Shown: positions 31,610 to 40,537, counted from the stretch's first letter. The stretch: DNA of 64,000 nucleotides from Bacteroidales bacterium (GCA_015060865.1 SUXS01000001.1:1-64000); one strand, 5' to 3'. Notes: generated by a model not told the origin, from the letters alone. Translations and numbers: made by a program.

Positions 31610-33064
31610 ATGACATTCCTCACCTCAGGTAACATCCTCCTCATAGGCTCAGTGCTGCTTTTCGTGAGCATTGCCGTGAGCAAGACCAGTGCGCGATTCG
31701 GTGTGCCCACCCTGTTGCTCTTCCTCTTCGTGGGTATGCTCTTCGGCACCGACGGCTTCGGCATACAGTTCGACGACATGCGCGGTGCCCAGTTCGTGGG
31801 TATGATAGCCCTCTGTATCATCCTGTTCTCGGGTGGTATGGACACCAAGTTTGCCGAGATCAAGCCCGTGCTTGGCCCCGGACTGGTGCTCTCTACCGTA
31901 GGCGTGCTGCTCACAGCCCTGTTCACGGGTGTCTTCGTGTGGTGGCTCTCGGGGATGTCGTGGAGCTGTGTGGGCTTTGCCTTGCTCCCCTCGTTGCTCC
32001 TGGCCGCCACGATGTCGTCTACCGACTCGGCATCGGTGTTTGCCATCCTGCGCTCGCAGAACATCAACCTGAAGCACAACCTGCGCCCCATGCTTGAGCT
32101 GGAGAGCGGAAGTAACGACCCCATGGCCTATATGCTCACCATCGTGCTCATCCAGTTCATCGGGGGCGATGTGAGCGGTGCGGGCAGCATACTGCTCACC
32201 TTCGGGCAGCAGTTCGTGTTTGGTGGTGCCATCGGCTACGGCGTGGGCAAGCTGGCGGTGTATATCATCAATAAGCTCAACCTCGACAACAAGTCGCTCT
32301 ACTCCGTCTTTATGCTTGCGGTAGCCTTCTTCACCTTCGCGTTCACCGACCTCTTCAAGGGCAACGGCTACCTGGCGGTATACATCGCCGGCATGATTAT
32401 CGGTAACTCCAAAATTGCCAACCGCAAGGAGGTATCCACCTTCTTCGATGGGCTGACGTGGCTGTTCCAAATCGTGATGTTCATCCTCCTCGGTCTGCTC
32501 GTCAACCCCAAGGAGATGCTTGCTGTGGCTCCCGTGGCCTTGCTCATCGGAGCGTTCATGATCTTCGTGGGACGCCCGCTCAGCGTGTTCCTCAGCCTGC
32601 TTCCCTTCCGCTGGCTCACAGGCCGCTCGCGCCTCTACATCTCGTGGGTAGGCCTGCGCGGTGCTGTGCCCATCATCTTCGCCACCTACCCCGTGGTAGC
32701 CGGCATCGAGGGCTCAAATCAAATCTTCAACATCGTCTTCTTCATTACCCTGCTCTCGCTCATCCTGCAGGGCACTACGCTGCCCTTCTTTGCCCGCAAG
32801 CTAGGCCTCTCGGCTCCGATGGAGAAGACGGGCAACGACTTCGGCGTGGAGCTCCCCGACGAGATAGATACCGACCTCACCGACCTCACCGTCACCGCCG
32901 AGATGATTGCCGATGGCGATACGCTGAAGGAGATGAACCTGCCCCAAGGCAGCTTGGTAATGATCGTGAAGCGCGGCACCGAGTTCCTCGTTCCCAACGG
33001 CTCGCTGCACCTGCAGGTGGGCGACAAGTTGCTGCTCATCTCGGAAGGGGAGAAGGGAAATTAA
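31610..33064 (+). CDS. potassium/proton antiporter (CPA1, CvrA/NhaP2-like)
   Basis: A 484-residue membrane protein: about twelve helices starting GNILLIGSVLLFVSIAVSKT, the CPA1 motif SSTDSASVFAIL (paired with ESGSNDPMAYML, residues about 140-175) that forms the ion site, and a helix 10 region WVGLRGAVPIIFATYP. A C-terminal cytoplasmic TrkA-C-like domain follows (from about 420: EMNLPQGSLVMIVKRGTEFL). It should exchange K+ or Na+ for protons in pH and ion balance. It is co-oriented with the AspT-like gene and close to NhaD, making an ion-transport cluster. Confidence 0.9.
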   Translation: MTFLTSGNILLIGSVLLFVSIAVSKTSARFGVPTLLLFLFVGMLFGTDGFGIQFDDMRGAQFVGMIALCIILFSGGMDTKFAEIKPVLGPGLVLSTVGVLLTALFTGVFVWWLSGMSWSCVGFALLPSLLLAATMSSTDSASVFAILRSQNINLKHNLRPMLELESGSNDPMAYMLTIVLIQFIGGDVSGAGSILLTFGQQFVFGGAIGYGVGKLAVYIINKLNLDNKSLYSVFMLAVAFFTFAFTDLFKGNGYLAVYIAGMIIGNSKIANRKEVSTFFDGLTWLFQIVMFILLGLLVNPKEMLAVAPVALLIGAFMIFVGRPLSVFLSLLPFRWLTGRSRLYISWVGLRGAVPIIFATYPVVAGIEGSNQIFNIVFFITLLSLILQGTTLPFFARKLGLSAPMEKTGNDFGVELPDEIDTDLTDLTVTAEMIADGDTLKEMNLPQGSLVMIVKRGTEFLVPNGSLHLQVGDKLLLISEGEKGN

Positions 33065-33192
33065 AACCGCACCGCTCATCCGTCCCCTGTTGCACTGTCC
33101 CGGCTGCGCTTTACCGTACAAAACCGATTGGGAACTCCGTTCGGCAAACTTGGAATAAAAGCAAGCCGGTTCTAAATATTTTTGCTAAAAAT

Positions 33193-33222
33193 TTTGTTTT
33201 AGTGTTAGATTGCGTATTTTTG
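33193..33222 (+). promoter_or_regulatory. promoter of the small exported protein
   Basis: TTTG at 33193-33196, 18-bp spacer, TATTTTTG at 33215-33222. An ATG at 33249 opens a three-codon frame (MST) whose stop overlaps the real start ATG at 33257, a minimal upstream ORF. Confidence 0.65.
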
Positions 33223-33256
33223 CAGTGATAGCTGCGTGCAGCAAGCGCATGAGCAC

Positions 33257-33667
33257 ATGAAGAAGCTGATAGGACTCATCTTTACCTTACTGGTGTGTGG
33301 CCTGGTAGCCCCACATCGGGTGGCAGACGGCGGGGCAGAGCGCTCCGCGAGCGAGGCGGCATGTGCAGTGGCTGCGGCAGTTGACAGCTCTACGGCTCAC
33401 CATGCCCTGGCAGCTTCCGAGGATGACAGCCTGGCACTGCAGCGTCTGCTCGATGAGGTGGCGGTCATCGTGCCCAGTGCCGATATGGCTGCTGGCAAGA
33501 CCTCGGCGAAGAACGACTGCGGCAAATGGTGCAGGGAGTGTGGCGGCAGGCTACACAAGCATGCTGGACGAGCCTCAGAGGAGGCTGCGCTGTGCTGCTC
33601 GGGCGTGGCGGCTTTTGCCAGAGCCATTGACCACTATGTGTATGCCTTCAGGCATATCATCATTTAG
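33257..33667 (+). CDS. small exported Ala/Cys-rich protein, unknown function
   Basis: 136 residues from ATG 33257; signal peptide MKKLIGLIFTLLVCGLVAPH. The mature part is rich in Ala and contains a CGKWCRECGGRLHKH segment and a further CC pair, so it may bind metal or form disulfides. No family is recognised. A good promoter directly upstream supports a real gene. It lies between two cation antiporters, which may hint at an envelope or ion-related task; this is a guess. Confidence 0.55.
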   Translation: MKKLIGLIFTLLVCGLVAPHRVADGGAERSASEAACAVAAAVDSSTAHHALAASEDDSLALQRLLDEVAVIVPSADMAAGKTSAKNDCGKWCRECGGRLHKHAGRASEEAALCCSGVAAFARAIDHYVYAFRHIII

Positions 33668-33849
33668 CATACGTATCGTAGTATCGTGAGTGCATGCACC
33701 CTTGGCGGATGTGCTCGTTTGTGGCGCTGAAGCACCTGTAGGTGGCTCGGGGCTGCGGTTTATCCATATATTTTCTTATTCATCGGGGTCTCCTCTACGC
33801 GGCATAGGGGTGCCGTATGTTAACATAAAAAAAGTGGTATTAGATTCTT
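33668..33849. other. 182-bp spacer before nhaD-like gene
   Basis: It contains TACGCGGCA..TGCCGTA inverted text near 33797-33818 and a poly-A stretch before the start. No promoter of consensus quality and no recognised riboswitch is seen. Confidence 0.3.
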
Positions 33850-35184
33850 ATGATACTGACAATGATAATCCTGTTTGCTCTAGGGTATATGTGTATTGCG
33901 CTGGAGCATAGAATAAAGATTGACAAGTCGGCCACGGCGCTGGCCATGTTTGCCGTGATATGGTCGGTATATGCACTGGCATCGGGCGATGCCGACACGG
34001 GCAGCAAGCTGTTGGAGCATCTGGGCAGCACCTGCGAGACACTCGTGTTCCTCATCGGTGCTATGACCATCGTGGACCTGATAGACCGGAATGGTGGATT
34101 TAGCATCATCACCGACCACATCACCTCGCGTAACAAGATCACGCTGCTATGGACGCTAGCCTTCATCACCTTCTTCATGTCGGCCGTGTTGGACAATATG
34201 ACTACTACCATCATCATGATCATGATGTTGCGAAAGCTGGTGCCTACATTGCGCGACCGATGGATATATGCGGGCGTCATCATCATTGCAGCCAATACGG
34301 GTGGCGCGTGGTCGCCCATAGGCGATGTCACCACCATCATGCTGTGGATGCGCGGCAACGTGACAGCCGGCAGCCTCATCCTCTACCTCATGGTGCCGTG
34401 CCTGGTGTCGATGGTGATACCCGTGGTGATGGCCATGAGGAAATTGCGTGGAGGCACGCTGATGCTGCCGCAAGTGGAGGCGGCCACGCCACTGCCCCGT
34501 GGCGTGGGGAAGCGATTTAGCCGAGGCGTGCTGTGCCTGGGTGTGGCGGGACTGCTGTTCGTGCCCGTGTTCAAGAGCCTCACAGGACTACCTCCCTATG
34601 TGGGCATGATGCTCTCGCTCGGCGTGGTATGGATAGTCACGGAGTGGATATATGGGCACAGGAAGCTGAACGTGAATGAGGACTCGAAGCATCGTGTGTC
34701 GCAGATAGTGAAGAATATCGACATGCCCACCATCCTGTTCTTCCTCGGCATACTGATGTCAGTGGCAGGGCTGCAGACGGCAGGCATACTGAGCGATACG
34801 GCCAACCTCCTCGACAGGAGCATCCACGAGGTGTTTACCATCACCTCCATCATCGGCGTGCTCTCCTCGGTCATCGACAATGTGCCGCTGGTGGCTGCTT
34901 GTATAGGCATGTATCCCATGCCCGATGTGGCGGCTATCGCTGCCAGTGCCGACCCTGCATATGCGCAGCTGTTTGCACCCGACGGACTGTTCTGGCTGCT
35001 CCTCTCCTACTGTGCCGGTGTGGGTGGCAGCATCCTCATCATAGGCTCGGCAGCAGGCGTGGTTGCCATGGGACTCGAGCGGATAGATTTTGCATGGTAT
35101 CTGAAGAATATCTCCCTGATGGCCTTCGTGGGCTACGTGGCTGGTATAGTGGTCATACTCATGGAGTCGATACTGTTTATGTAA
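33850..35184 (+). CDS. nhaD: NhaD-type sodium/proton antiporter
   Basis: A 444-residue membrane protein of the ArsB/NhaD superfamily. Motifs include FLIGAMTIVDLIDRNGGFSI, the conserved SAVLDNMTTTIIMIMMLRKL and ANTGGAWSPIGDVTTIMLW at residues about 100-165. A second half contains ILSSVIDNVPLVAACIGM, the internal-repeat counterpart, and GVGGSILIIGSAAGVVAMG. NhaD exports Na+ in exchange for H+ at alkaline pH. It stands alone with its own start after a 182-bp spacer. Confidence 0.9.
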   Translation: MILTMIILFALGYMCIALEHRIKIDKSATALAMFAVIWSVYALASGDADTGSKLLEHLGSTCETLVFLIGAMTIVDLIDRNGGFSIITDHITSRNKITLLWTLAFITFFMSAVLDNMTTTIIMIMMLRKLVPTLRDRWIYAGVIIIAANTGGAWSPIGDVTTIMLWMRGNVTAGSLILYLMVPCLVSMVIPVVMAMRKLRGGTLMLPQVEAATPLPRGVGKRFSRGVLCLGVAGLLFVPVFKSLTGLPPYVGMMLSLGVVWIVTEWIYGHRKLNVNEDSKHRVSQIVKNIDMPTILFFLGILMSVAGLQTAGILSDTANLLDRSIHEVFTITSIIGVLSSVIDNVPLVAACIGMYPMPDVAAIAASADPAYAQLFAPDGLFWLLLSYCAGVGGSILIIGSAAGVVAMGLERIDFAWYLKNISLMAFVGYVAGIVVILMESILFM

Positions 35185-35312
35185 GGAATAGCATTTGAGA
35201 AATTGCACAAAGATTCGAATGTTTTGGTCTTTTGCAATCAGTGGATATAAGTTAATTTTGCGGTGTAATTTGGGGCACTATGTGTTGTGCCCATAGAGTA
35301 TGATTGATGATT

Positions 35313-38300
35313 ATGAAGAATATTCGAGTGGGACTGGATATAGGGTCCACGACGTTGAAAGCGATAGCCATTGATGATAGCGCGAAGCCGCTGTTTACCT
35401 ACTATGAGCGTCATAATGCCGATGTGCTGGGGCGCATGGAGCACTGCTTCGGGCAGCTGCGCCAGAAACTGGGCGAGGAGGTGCAGTATAGCATCTGCCT
35501 CACAGGCTCGGTGGCCATGGGCGTGGCCGAGCGAGAGGGGCTGGACTTTGTGCAGGAGGTGGTAGCAGCAGCGGAGTATGTGAAACGCTGCCATCCCGAG
35601 GTGAGCACGATGATTGATATCGGGGGCGAGGATGCCAAAATTGTGCTCTTCGAGCAGGGCAAGGCAAAGGACCTGCGCATGAACGGCAACTGTGCCGGTG
35701 GTACGGGTGCCTTCATCGACCAGATGGCGGTGCTGCTCGACGTGGATGTGGCGGCACTCGATGCGCTGGCACGGGAGGCCACGCAGACCTATGCCATAGC
35801 CTCGCGCTGTGGCGTGTTCTGCAAGACCGACATACAGAACCTCATCGCCAAGAATGCGGCGAAGAGCGATATCGCTGCCTCCATCTTCCGTGCCGTGACG
35901 GTGCAGACGGTGTCGACCCTTGCCCACGGCTGCGAGCTGCGGGCGCCAATGATGCTGGTGGGTGGCCCCTTGACCTTTATCCCCTCGCTGCGCAAGTCGT
36001 TCATCGACTTCCTCCACTTGAGCGAATCCGACATCATACTTCCCGAAGAGGGTGCCCTCATACCGGCTTGGGGTGCAGCACTGAGAGCGAAGAAAAACGG
36101 CCTCCCCCAACCCCCTCCCGAAGAGGGGGCTCTCCCCATCGCGGACGAACTAACTAAAAAGAACTGTCGCCCTTTAAGGGGGACGAGTGGAGTGCAGTGC
36201 AACGAAACGGAACGGAGGGGGTCGGAGTGCTCTCAAGGGCATTTGGAGAAGATTTTTACTTCCAAGTCCGACTACGATGCGTGGCGCACCAAGGCCGACA
36301 GCTGTGCCATGCGTGCTGCGGTGTGGAAGCACGATGACGAGCAGACTATATATATAGGTATAGACTCGGGCAGCACCACCACGAAGATTGTGGCGCTCAC
36401 TCCCGAGCGTGAGTTGCTCTACACCTACTACCGCGTGAACCGTGGCAACCCCATCGCCACGGTGGTGGAGGGACTGCGCCGACTCGACGGAGAGGCACAG
36501 GCACGTGGCGTACGTCTACGTGTAGCAGGGTGCTGTACCACAGGCTATGGCGAGGATCTCATCAAGGCGGCCATGCGTGCCGAGCATGGCATCATAGAGA
36601 CCATGGCGCACTATATGGCGGCGGCATACCTCACGCCCGACGTATCGTTCATCCTCGACATCGGCGGACAGGACATGAAGGCTATCTTCGTGGACCAGGG
36701 TATCATCAATCGCATCGAAATCAACGAGGCCTGCTCCTCGGGCTGCGGCTCCTTCATTGCAGCTTTTGCACAATCCTTAGGCTACACGCTCGAACACTTT
36801 GCCCACGAGGCCTGCATCGCCGGGCACCCCTGCGACCTCGGCACACGTTGCACCGTATTCATGAACTCGAAGGTGAAGCAAAAGCTCCGCGAGGGGGCTA
36901 CCGTGGCCGACATCGCTGCGGGGCTCTCCTACTCGGTGGTGAAGAACTGTCTCTTCAAGGTGCTGCGCCTCACCGACACCGCCGTGCTGGGCGACCACAT
37001 CGTGGTGCAGGGCGGCACGATGAAGAACGACTCCGTAGTGCGTGCCTTCGAGCTCCTCACCGGCAAGTCCGTACTGCGCAGCAACACACCCGAACTGATG
37101 GGTGCCGTGGGCTGTGCCCTCTATGCCATAGCCCATGCCTCGGTCACCACACAGTGGCTCGACGAACTCCTCGACACCTGTACCTACACTACCCGACAGG
37201 CGCAATGCCATGGCTGCGAAAACCAGTGCCTCATACAGCGCTATACCTTTGCCAACGGTGCTCGCTACGTATCGGGAAACCGCTGCGAACGCATCTACAC
37301 CAATGGTGCCACCGCCGTGGAGAATGGCCGCAATGCGTATGAGGAGAAGAGGAGGTGCCTGTTTGGCGAGTTAGGAATTAGGAGTGAGGAATTAGGAGTT
37401 AACTCACAACTCTCAACCCACAACTCACAACTTAAAATCGGTCTTCCCCGCTGCCTCAACATCTTCGAGGAGTACCCCTTCTGGAATGCGCTGTTCACGG
37501 CGTGCGGCATGGAGGTGGTGCTGTCATCGCCCTCCGACTATGGGCGCTACGAACGGGTGGCACGGCAAATCATGTCCGACAACATCTGCTTCCCAGCCAA
37601 GCTGGCCCATGCACATGTGCAGGAATTGGTAGACAGGCGCGTCGACCGCGTGTTCATGCCCTTCGTGGTGTATGAGCGCTCACGGGGCGAGCAGAACAGC
37701 TACAACTGCCCCGTGGTGACGGGCTACTCGCAGGTAATCAAGAGCGTGCAGACCACCGATGTGCCCATCGACGCGCCGGTGTTCTCCTTCAAGGACGAGA
37801 AGACGCTGTACCGCCAGTGTCGCCGCTACCTGTTGGAGCTCGGAGTAGACGAGAGTTGCATACGCAGTGCCTTTGCTGAGGCCATCAAGGCACAGGAGGA
37901 CTATGAGCACGAAGTGGTGGAGATAAACCGCCGCATCTATGCCGAGGCGCTGGAGCTGGGCCGCCCCGTCATCCTGCTTGCCGGACGACCCTACCATACC
38001 GACCCGCTCATACAGCACCAGCTCTCCGACGTGGCAGCCTCGCTGGGCGCCTACGTCATCACCGAAGATATAGCCCGCGAACTCGACGTGCCCATGGGCG
38101 AGACCCATATCCTGGCGCAGTGGTCGTTCCCGAACCGCATTGTACGTGCCGCCAAGTGGGCGGTGGAGCAACCAGTGGACATACTCTTCATGCAGATTAC
38201 CTCATTTGGCTGCGGCCCCGACGCCTTCTTCCTCGACGAGATAGCCACCTTCCTTGCCCGTCACGGCAAGGCACTCACCCTCATCAAGGTAGACGACGTG

Positions 38301-39674
38301 AACAATGTGGGTTCGCTCAAGCTGCGCATACGCTCAGCGTTGCAGAGTAGGGAAAGGGTGGCCCCCTCAACTCCCCCCGAGGGGGAGCTTAATGCGGCGA
38401 TGTCTGAGAGCCCCCTCTTCGGGAGGGGGTTGGGGGAGGCTTCTCCCTTCACTACCACCCGTAGGTTTACCAAGGATGAGCGTCACCGCAAGGTGCTGGC
38501 ACCCTTCTTCACCCCTTTCATCTCGCCCCTACTACCCAAGCTGTTCGGGCTGGCGGGATACGATGTAGATATATTGCCCGTGAGTGACAAGGTGTCCGAC
38601 GAGTGGGGACTCAAGTATGCCAACAACGAAGTGTGCTACCCCGCCACGCTCGTCATCGGTGATATCGTGAAGGCTTTCAAGGAGCATCGCTACGACCCCA
38701 AGAATACGGCTGTGGCCATGTCGCAGACGGGCGGACAGTGCCGCGCCAGCAACTACGTGCCCATGATCAAGAGTGCGCTCGTGCAGATGGGCCTCGAGGA
38801 GGTACCCGTAATCTCCTTTGCCATGACCGACAGCATACAGAACGACCAACCCGGATTTACCATTCCCTGGGCCAAGGTCATCCGTGTGGCCATAGCGGCC
38901 GTGCTGTGCAGCGATGCCATTGCCAAGATGTACTATGCCGCCGTGGTGCGCGAGACCCGTCAGGGTGAGGCAGCACGCCTGCGCGACCACTATATTGCCC
39001 TGTTAGGCAAGGCTGTAGAGCACAACAACCCCGACCGCCTCTATGCCACGCTTGGTGAGGCGGCACGCGACTTCGATGCCATCTGTCAGGACAAGCACTG
39101 CCCTAAGGTAGGTGTGGTGGGCGAGATATTGCTCAAGTTTCACCCCTATGCCCAGCGCGGTGTCACCGACTGGCTCGTGGAGCGCGGCATTGAGGTATTG
39201 CCTCCGCTGATGACCGAGTTCTTCCTCGAGACCTTCGTCAACAAGGAGGCACGCCGCGAGGCGCTCATCGATACCTCCACCGTCTCACCTATACTATATA
39301 AGTGGGCCTACAGCTACCTGCGCCGACAGATGCGCCGTGCAGACAAGCTTTGCGCCCCCTTCCGCTACTACCAGCCCTTCCACGACATCTTCGACATAGC
39401 CCGCGAGGCCAGCCATGTAATCAACCTCAACACCCAGTTTGGCGAGGGATGGCTGCTCCCCGCCGAGGTCATCGGTGCCGTGCGCAGCGGTGCCACCCAT
39501 GTGGTGAGCCTGCAGCCCTTCGGTTGCATAGCCAACCATATCGTGTGCCGTGGCGTGGAGAATAAGCTCAAGCGCTACCTGCCCGAGCTCAATCTGCTCT
39601 CGCTCGACTTTGACAGCAACGTGAGCGAGGTCAACGTGGTGAACCGTCTGCTGCTCTTCGTGGAGGACCTTTGA
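35313..39674 (+). CDS. very long BadF/BcrA + HgdB-type activase (acyl-CoA dehydratase activase family) with three repeat-encoded insertions
   Basis: About 1453 residues from ATG 35313 (MKNIRVGLDIGSTTLKAIAI). There are two ASKHA ATPase units: the first with DIGSTTLK, DIGGEDAK and NGNCAGGTGAFI; the second from about residue 345 with GIDSGSTTTK, DIGGQDMKAI and CSSGCGSFI, whose cysteines normally bridge a [4Fe-4S] cluster. From about 640 come a cysteine cluster CHGCENQC and DUF2229-like text (IGLPRCLNIFEEYPFWNALF). HgdB-like dehydratase folds follow (VLAPFFTPFISPLLPKLFG; NEVCYPATLVIGDIVKAF). Family members activate radical dehydratases or act in benzoyl-CoA-type reduction; the role of the long Bacteroidales form is unclear. 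Insertions lie near residues 260-310, 684-709 and 1010-1049. Confidence 0.88.
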   Translation: MKNIRVGLDIGSTTLKAIAIDDSAKPLFTYYERHNADVLGRMEHCFGQLRQKLGEEVQYSICLTGSVAMGVAEREGLDFVQEVVAAAEYVKRCHPEVSTMIDIGGEDAKIVLFEQGKAKDLRMNGNCAGGTGAFIDQMAVLLDVDVAALDALAREATQTYAIASRCGVFCKTDIQNLIAKNAAKSDIAASIFRAVTVQTVSTLAHGCELRAPMMLVGGPLTFIPSLRKSFIDFLHLSESDIILPEEGALIPAWGAALRAKKNGLPQPPPEEGALPIADELTKKNCRPLRGTSGVQCNETERRGSECSQGHLEKIFTSKSDYDAWRTKADSCAMRAAVWKHDDEQTIYIGIDSGSTTTKIVALTPERELLYTYYRVNRGNPIATVVEGLRRLDGEAQARGVRLRVAGCCTTGYGEDLIKAAMRAEHGIIETMAHYMAAAYLTPDVSFILDIGGQDMKAIFVDQGIINRIEINEACSSGCGSFIAAFAQSLGYTLEHFAHEACIAGHPCDLGTRCTVFMNSKVKQKLREGATVADIAAGLSYSVVKNCLFKVLRLTDTAVLGDHIVVQGGTMKNDSVVRAFELLTGKSVLRSNTPELMGAVGCALYAIAHASVTTQWLDELLDTCTYTTRQAQCHGCENQCLIQRYTFANGARYVSGNRCERIYTNGATAVENGRNAYEEKRRCLFGELGIRSEELGVNSQLSTHNSQLKIGLPRCLNIFEEYPFWNALFTACGMEVVLSSPSDYGRYERVARQIMSDNICFPAKLAHAHVQELVDRRVDRVFMPFVVYERSRGEQNSYNCPVVTGYSQVIKSVQTTDVPIDAPVFSFKDEKTLYRQCRRYLLELGVDESCIRSAFAEAIKAQEDYEHEVVEINRRIYAEALELGRPVILLAGRPYHTDPLIQHQLSDVAASLGAYVITEDIARELDVPMGETHILAQWSFPNRIVRAAKWAVEQPVDILFMQITSFGCGPDAFFLDEIATFLARHGKALTLIKVDDVNNVGSLKLRIRSALQSRERVAPSTPPEGELNAAMSESPLFGRGLGEASPFTTTRRFTKDERHRKVLAPFFTPFISPLLPKLFGLAGYDVDILPVSDKVSDEWGLKYANNEVCYPATLVIGDIVKAFKEHRYDPKNTAVAMSQTGGQCRASNYVPMIKSALVQMGLEEVPVISFAMTDSIQNDQPGFTIPWAKVIRVAIAAVLCSDAIAKMYYAAVVRETRQGEAARLRDHYIALLGKAVEHNNPDRLYATLGEAARDFDAICQDKHCPKVGVVGEILLKFHPYAQRGVTDWLVERGIEVLPPLMTEFFLETFVNKEARREALIDTSTVSPILYKWAYSYLRRQMRRADKLCAPFRYYQPFHDIFDIAREASHVINLNTQFGEGWLLPAEVIGAVRSGATHVVSLQPFGCIANHIVCRGVENKLKRYLPELNLLSLDFDSNVSEVNVVNRLLLFVEDL
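36098..36240 (+). repeat. family A element in frame inside the activase (insertion 1)
   Basis: CCTCCCCCAACCCCCTCCC and GAAGAGGGGGCTCTCCCC, the motif ATCGCGG at 36138-36144, then a 25-bp block at 36163-36187 that is identical to 9336-9360 in the island. Next come GCAACGAAACGGAACGGAGG and GGGTC. It encodes a linker between the two ATPase units. Confidence 0.92.
37364..37436 (+). repeat. family D repeat in frame inside the activase (insertion 2)
   Basis: GTTAGGAATTAGGAGTGAGG leads into AATTAGGAGTTAACTCACAA and CTCTCAACCCACAACTCACA. It encodes GIRSEELGVNSQLSTHNSQL between the Cys-rich segment and the DUF2229-like domain. Confidence 0.85.
38352..38452 (+). repeat. family A element in frame inside the activase (insertion 3)
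   Basis: CCCCCTCAACTCCCCCCGAG and GGGGGAGCTTAATGCGGCGA, followed by AGCCCCCTCTTCGGGAGGGG and GTTGGGGGAGG; the latter is a strong palindrome. It encodes the linker VAPSTPPEGELNAAMSESPL followed by FGRGLGEAS. Confidence 0.88.
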
Positions 39675-39688
39675 GATTTGGATTTTCG

Positions 39689-39793
39689 CTCGGTTTGCAC
39701 TACCTTTAGTGACTTCGTCACAGAAATTAGGCGGCACCTCGGAAAATCGCAAATAAATTTGCATTTTCGCTCGGTTTGCACTATCTTTGCACC
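39689..39793 (+). repeat. family E promoter-bearing repeat upstream of rplY
   Basis: Two direct copies of TTTTCGCTCGGTTTGCACTA (39692 and 39765) enclose GTGACTTCGTCACAGAAATT and a palindrome GCAAATAAATTTGC. The inverse complement of 53289-53395 before tRNA-Pro aligns along its full length. The second copy runs into the rplY -7 element TATCTTTG (39782-39789), with TTTG at 39758-39761. Confidence 0.85.
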
Positions 39794-39830
39794 CGCTTTT
39801 CGTAGAGCCCCTTGAAAAAGGCTCTTACAT
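39758..39830 (+). promoter_or_regulatory. rplY promoter and leader hairpin
   Basis: TTTG (39758), 20-bp spacer and TATCTTTG (39782-39789) form the promoter. In the roughly 100-base leader AGAGCC/GGCTCT pair around CCTTGAAAAA at about 39805-39825, a small hairpin that might have a regulatory role. Confidence 0.6.
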
Positions 39831-39894
39831 CGTGTGATGGCGAATTGAGCAGAAAACTTAATTTAGAGTAACACATTTAAAAGAAAAACAAAAC

Positions 39895-40464
39895 ATGAAA
39901 TCATTTGATTTGAAAGGTACTGCACGTACCGAAGTAGGCAAGAAGAGCACAAGCGAGCTCCGTAAGAACAATGGTATCCCCTGCGTATTGTATGGTATCG
40001 AGAAGGAAGCTCAGGCTTTCGCTGTAACAACCGACGCTGTACGCAAGCTCGTTTACACTCCCGACATCCACCTCGTAAACCTCACCATCGACGGCAAGGA
40101 GTGCACCGCTATCTTGAAGGACATCCAGTTCCACCCTGTTAAGGATACTATCCTCCACATGGACTTCCTCCAGGTAGTAGCTGACAAACCCATCGTAATG
40201 GAGGTTCCCACCGTACTCAACGGTCTCGCTGCCGGTGTGAAACTTGGTGGTAAGCTGCAGCAGGCTATCCGCAAGATCAAGGTGAAGGCTCTCTATGCCA
40301 ATATCCCCGAGAAGTTGACCGTAGACGTTACCGAGCTTGGCCTTGGCAAGTCTATCAAGGTTGGCGACCTCTCATTCGAGAACCTCGAGCTCGTAACTCC
40401 CGCTCAGACCGTTGTATGCAGCGTAGCCGCTACACGTGCTTCTCGCGAGGCTGCCGGCAAGTAA
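39895..40464 (+). CDS. rplY: 50S ribosomal protein L25 (CTC/general stress long form)
   Basis: A 189-residue protein: MKSFDLKGTARTEVGKKSTS, then the L25 domain with VLYGIEKEAQAFAVTTDAVR and IQFHPVKDTILHMDFLQV. A C-terminal TL5/CTC beta domain follows (VPTVLNGLAAGVKLGGKLQQ to AQTVVCSVAATR). It binds 5S rRNA in the large subunit. Codon use is strongly biased (GTA, CGT, TAC-rich) compared with neighbours, as expected for a highly expressed gene. It is followed by pth, a conserved order in Bacteroidales. Confidence 0.95.
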   Translation: MKSFDLKGTARTEVGKKSTSELRKNNGIPCVLYGIEKEAQAFAVTTDAVRKLVYTPDIHLVNLTIDGKECTAILKDIQFHPVKDTILHMDFLQVVADKPIVMEVPTVLNGLAAGVKLGGKLQQAIRKIKVKALYANIPEKLTVDVTELGLGKSIKVGDLSFENLELVTPAQTVVCSVAATRASREAAGK

Positions 40465-40483
40465 TCACGAGGACATATCGCGT

Positions 40484-40530
40484 AAGGTTGAGAGTTGAGG
40501 GCATACGTTCCCCGCTTTCAACCTTTTTTT
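40484..40530 (+). terminator. rho-independent terminator after rplY
   Basis: AAGGTTGA at 40484-40491 pairs with TCAACCTT at 40518-40525, followed by a T-run. The stem loop includes family D-like GAGTTGAGGG text. Confidence 0.7.
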
Positions 40531-40537
40531 ATGCACA

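Noticed and set aside
29916-31616. 566-codon minus-strand frame
   Set aside because: Shadow of the AspT-like transporter, with His/Asp/Glu-rich nonsense composition caused by GC-rich codon bias.
33668-33849. sodium or other riboswitch before nhaD
   Set aside because: Only weak inverted text is visible; I cannot match it to a known aptamer core.
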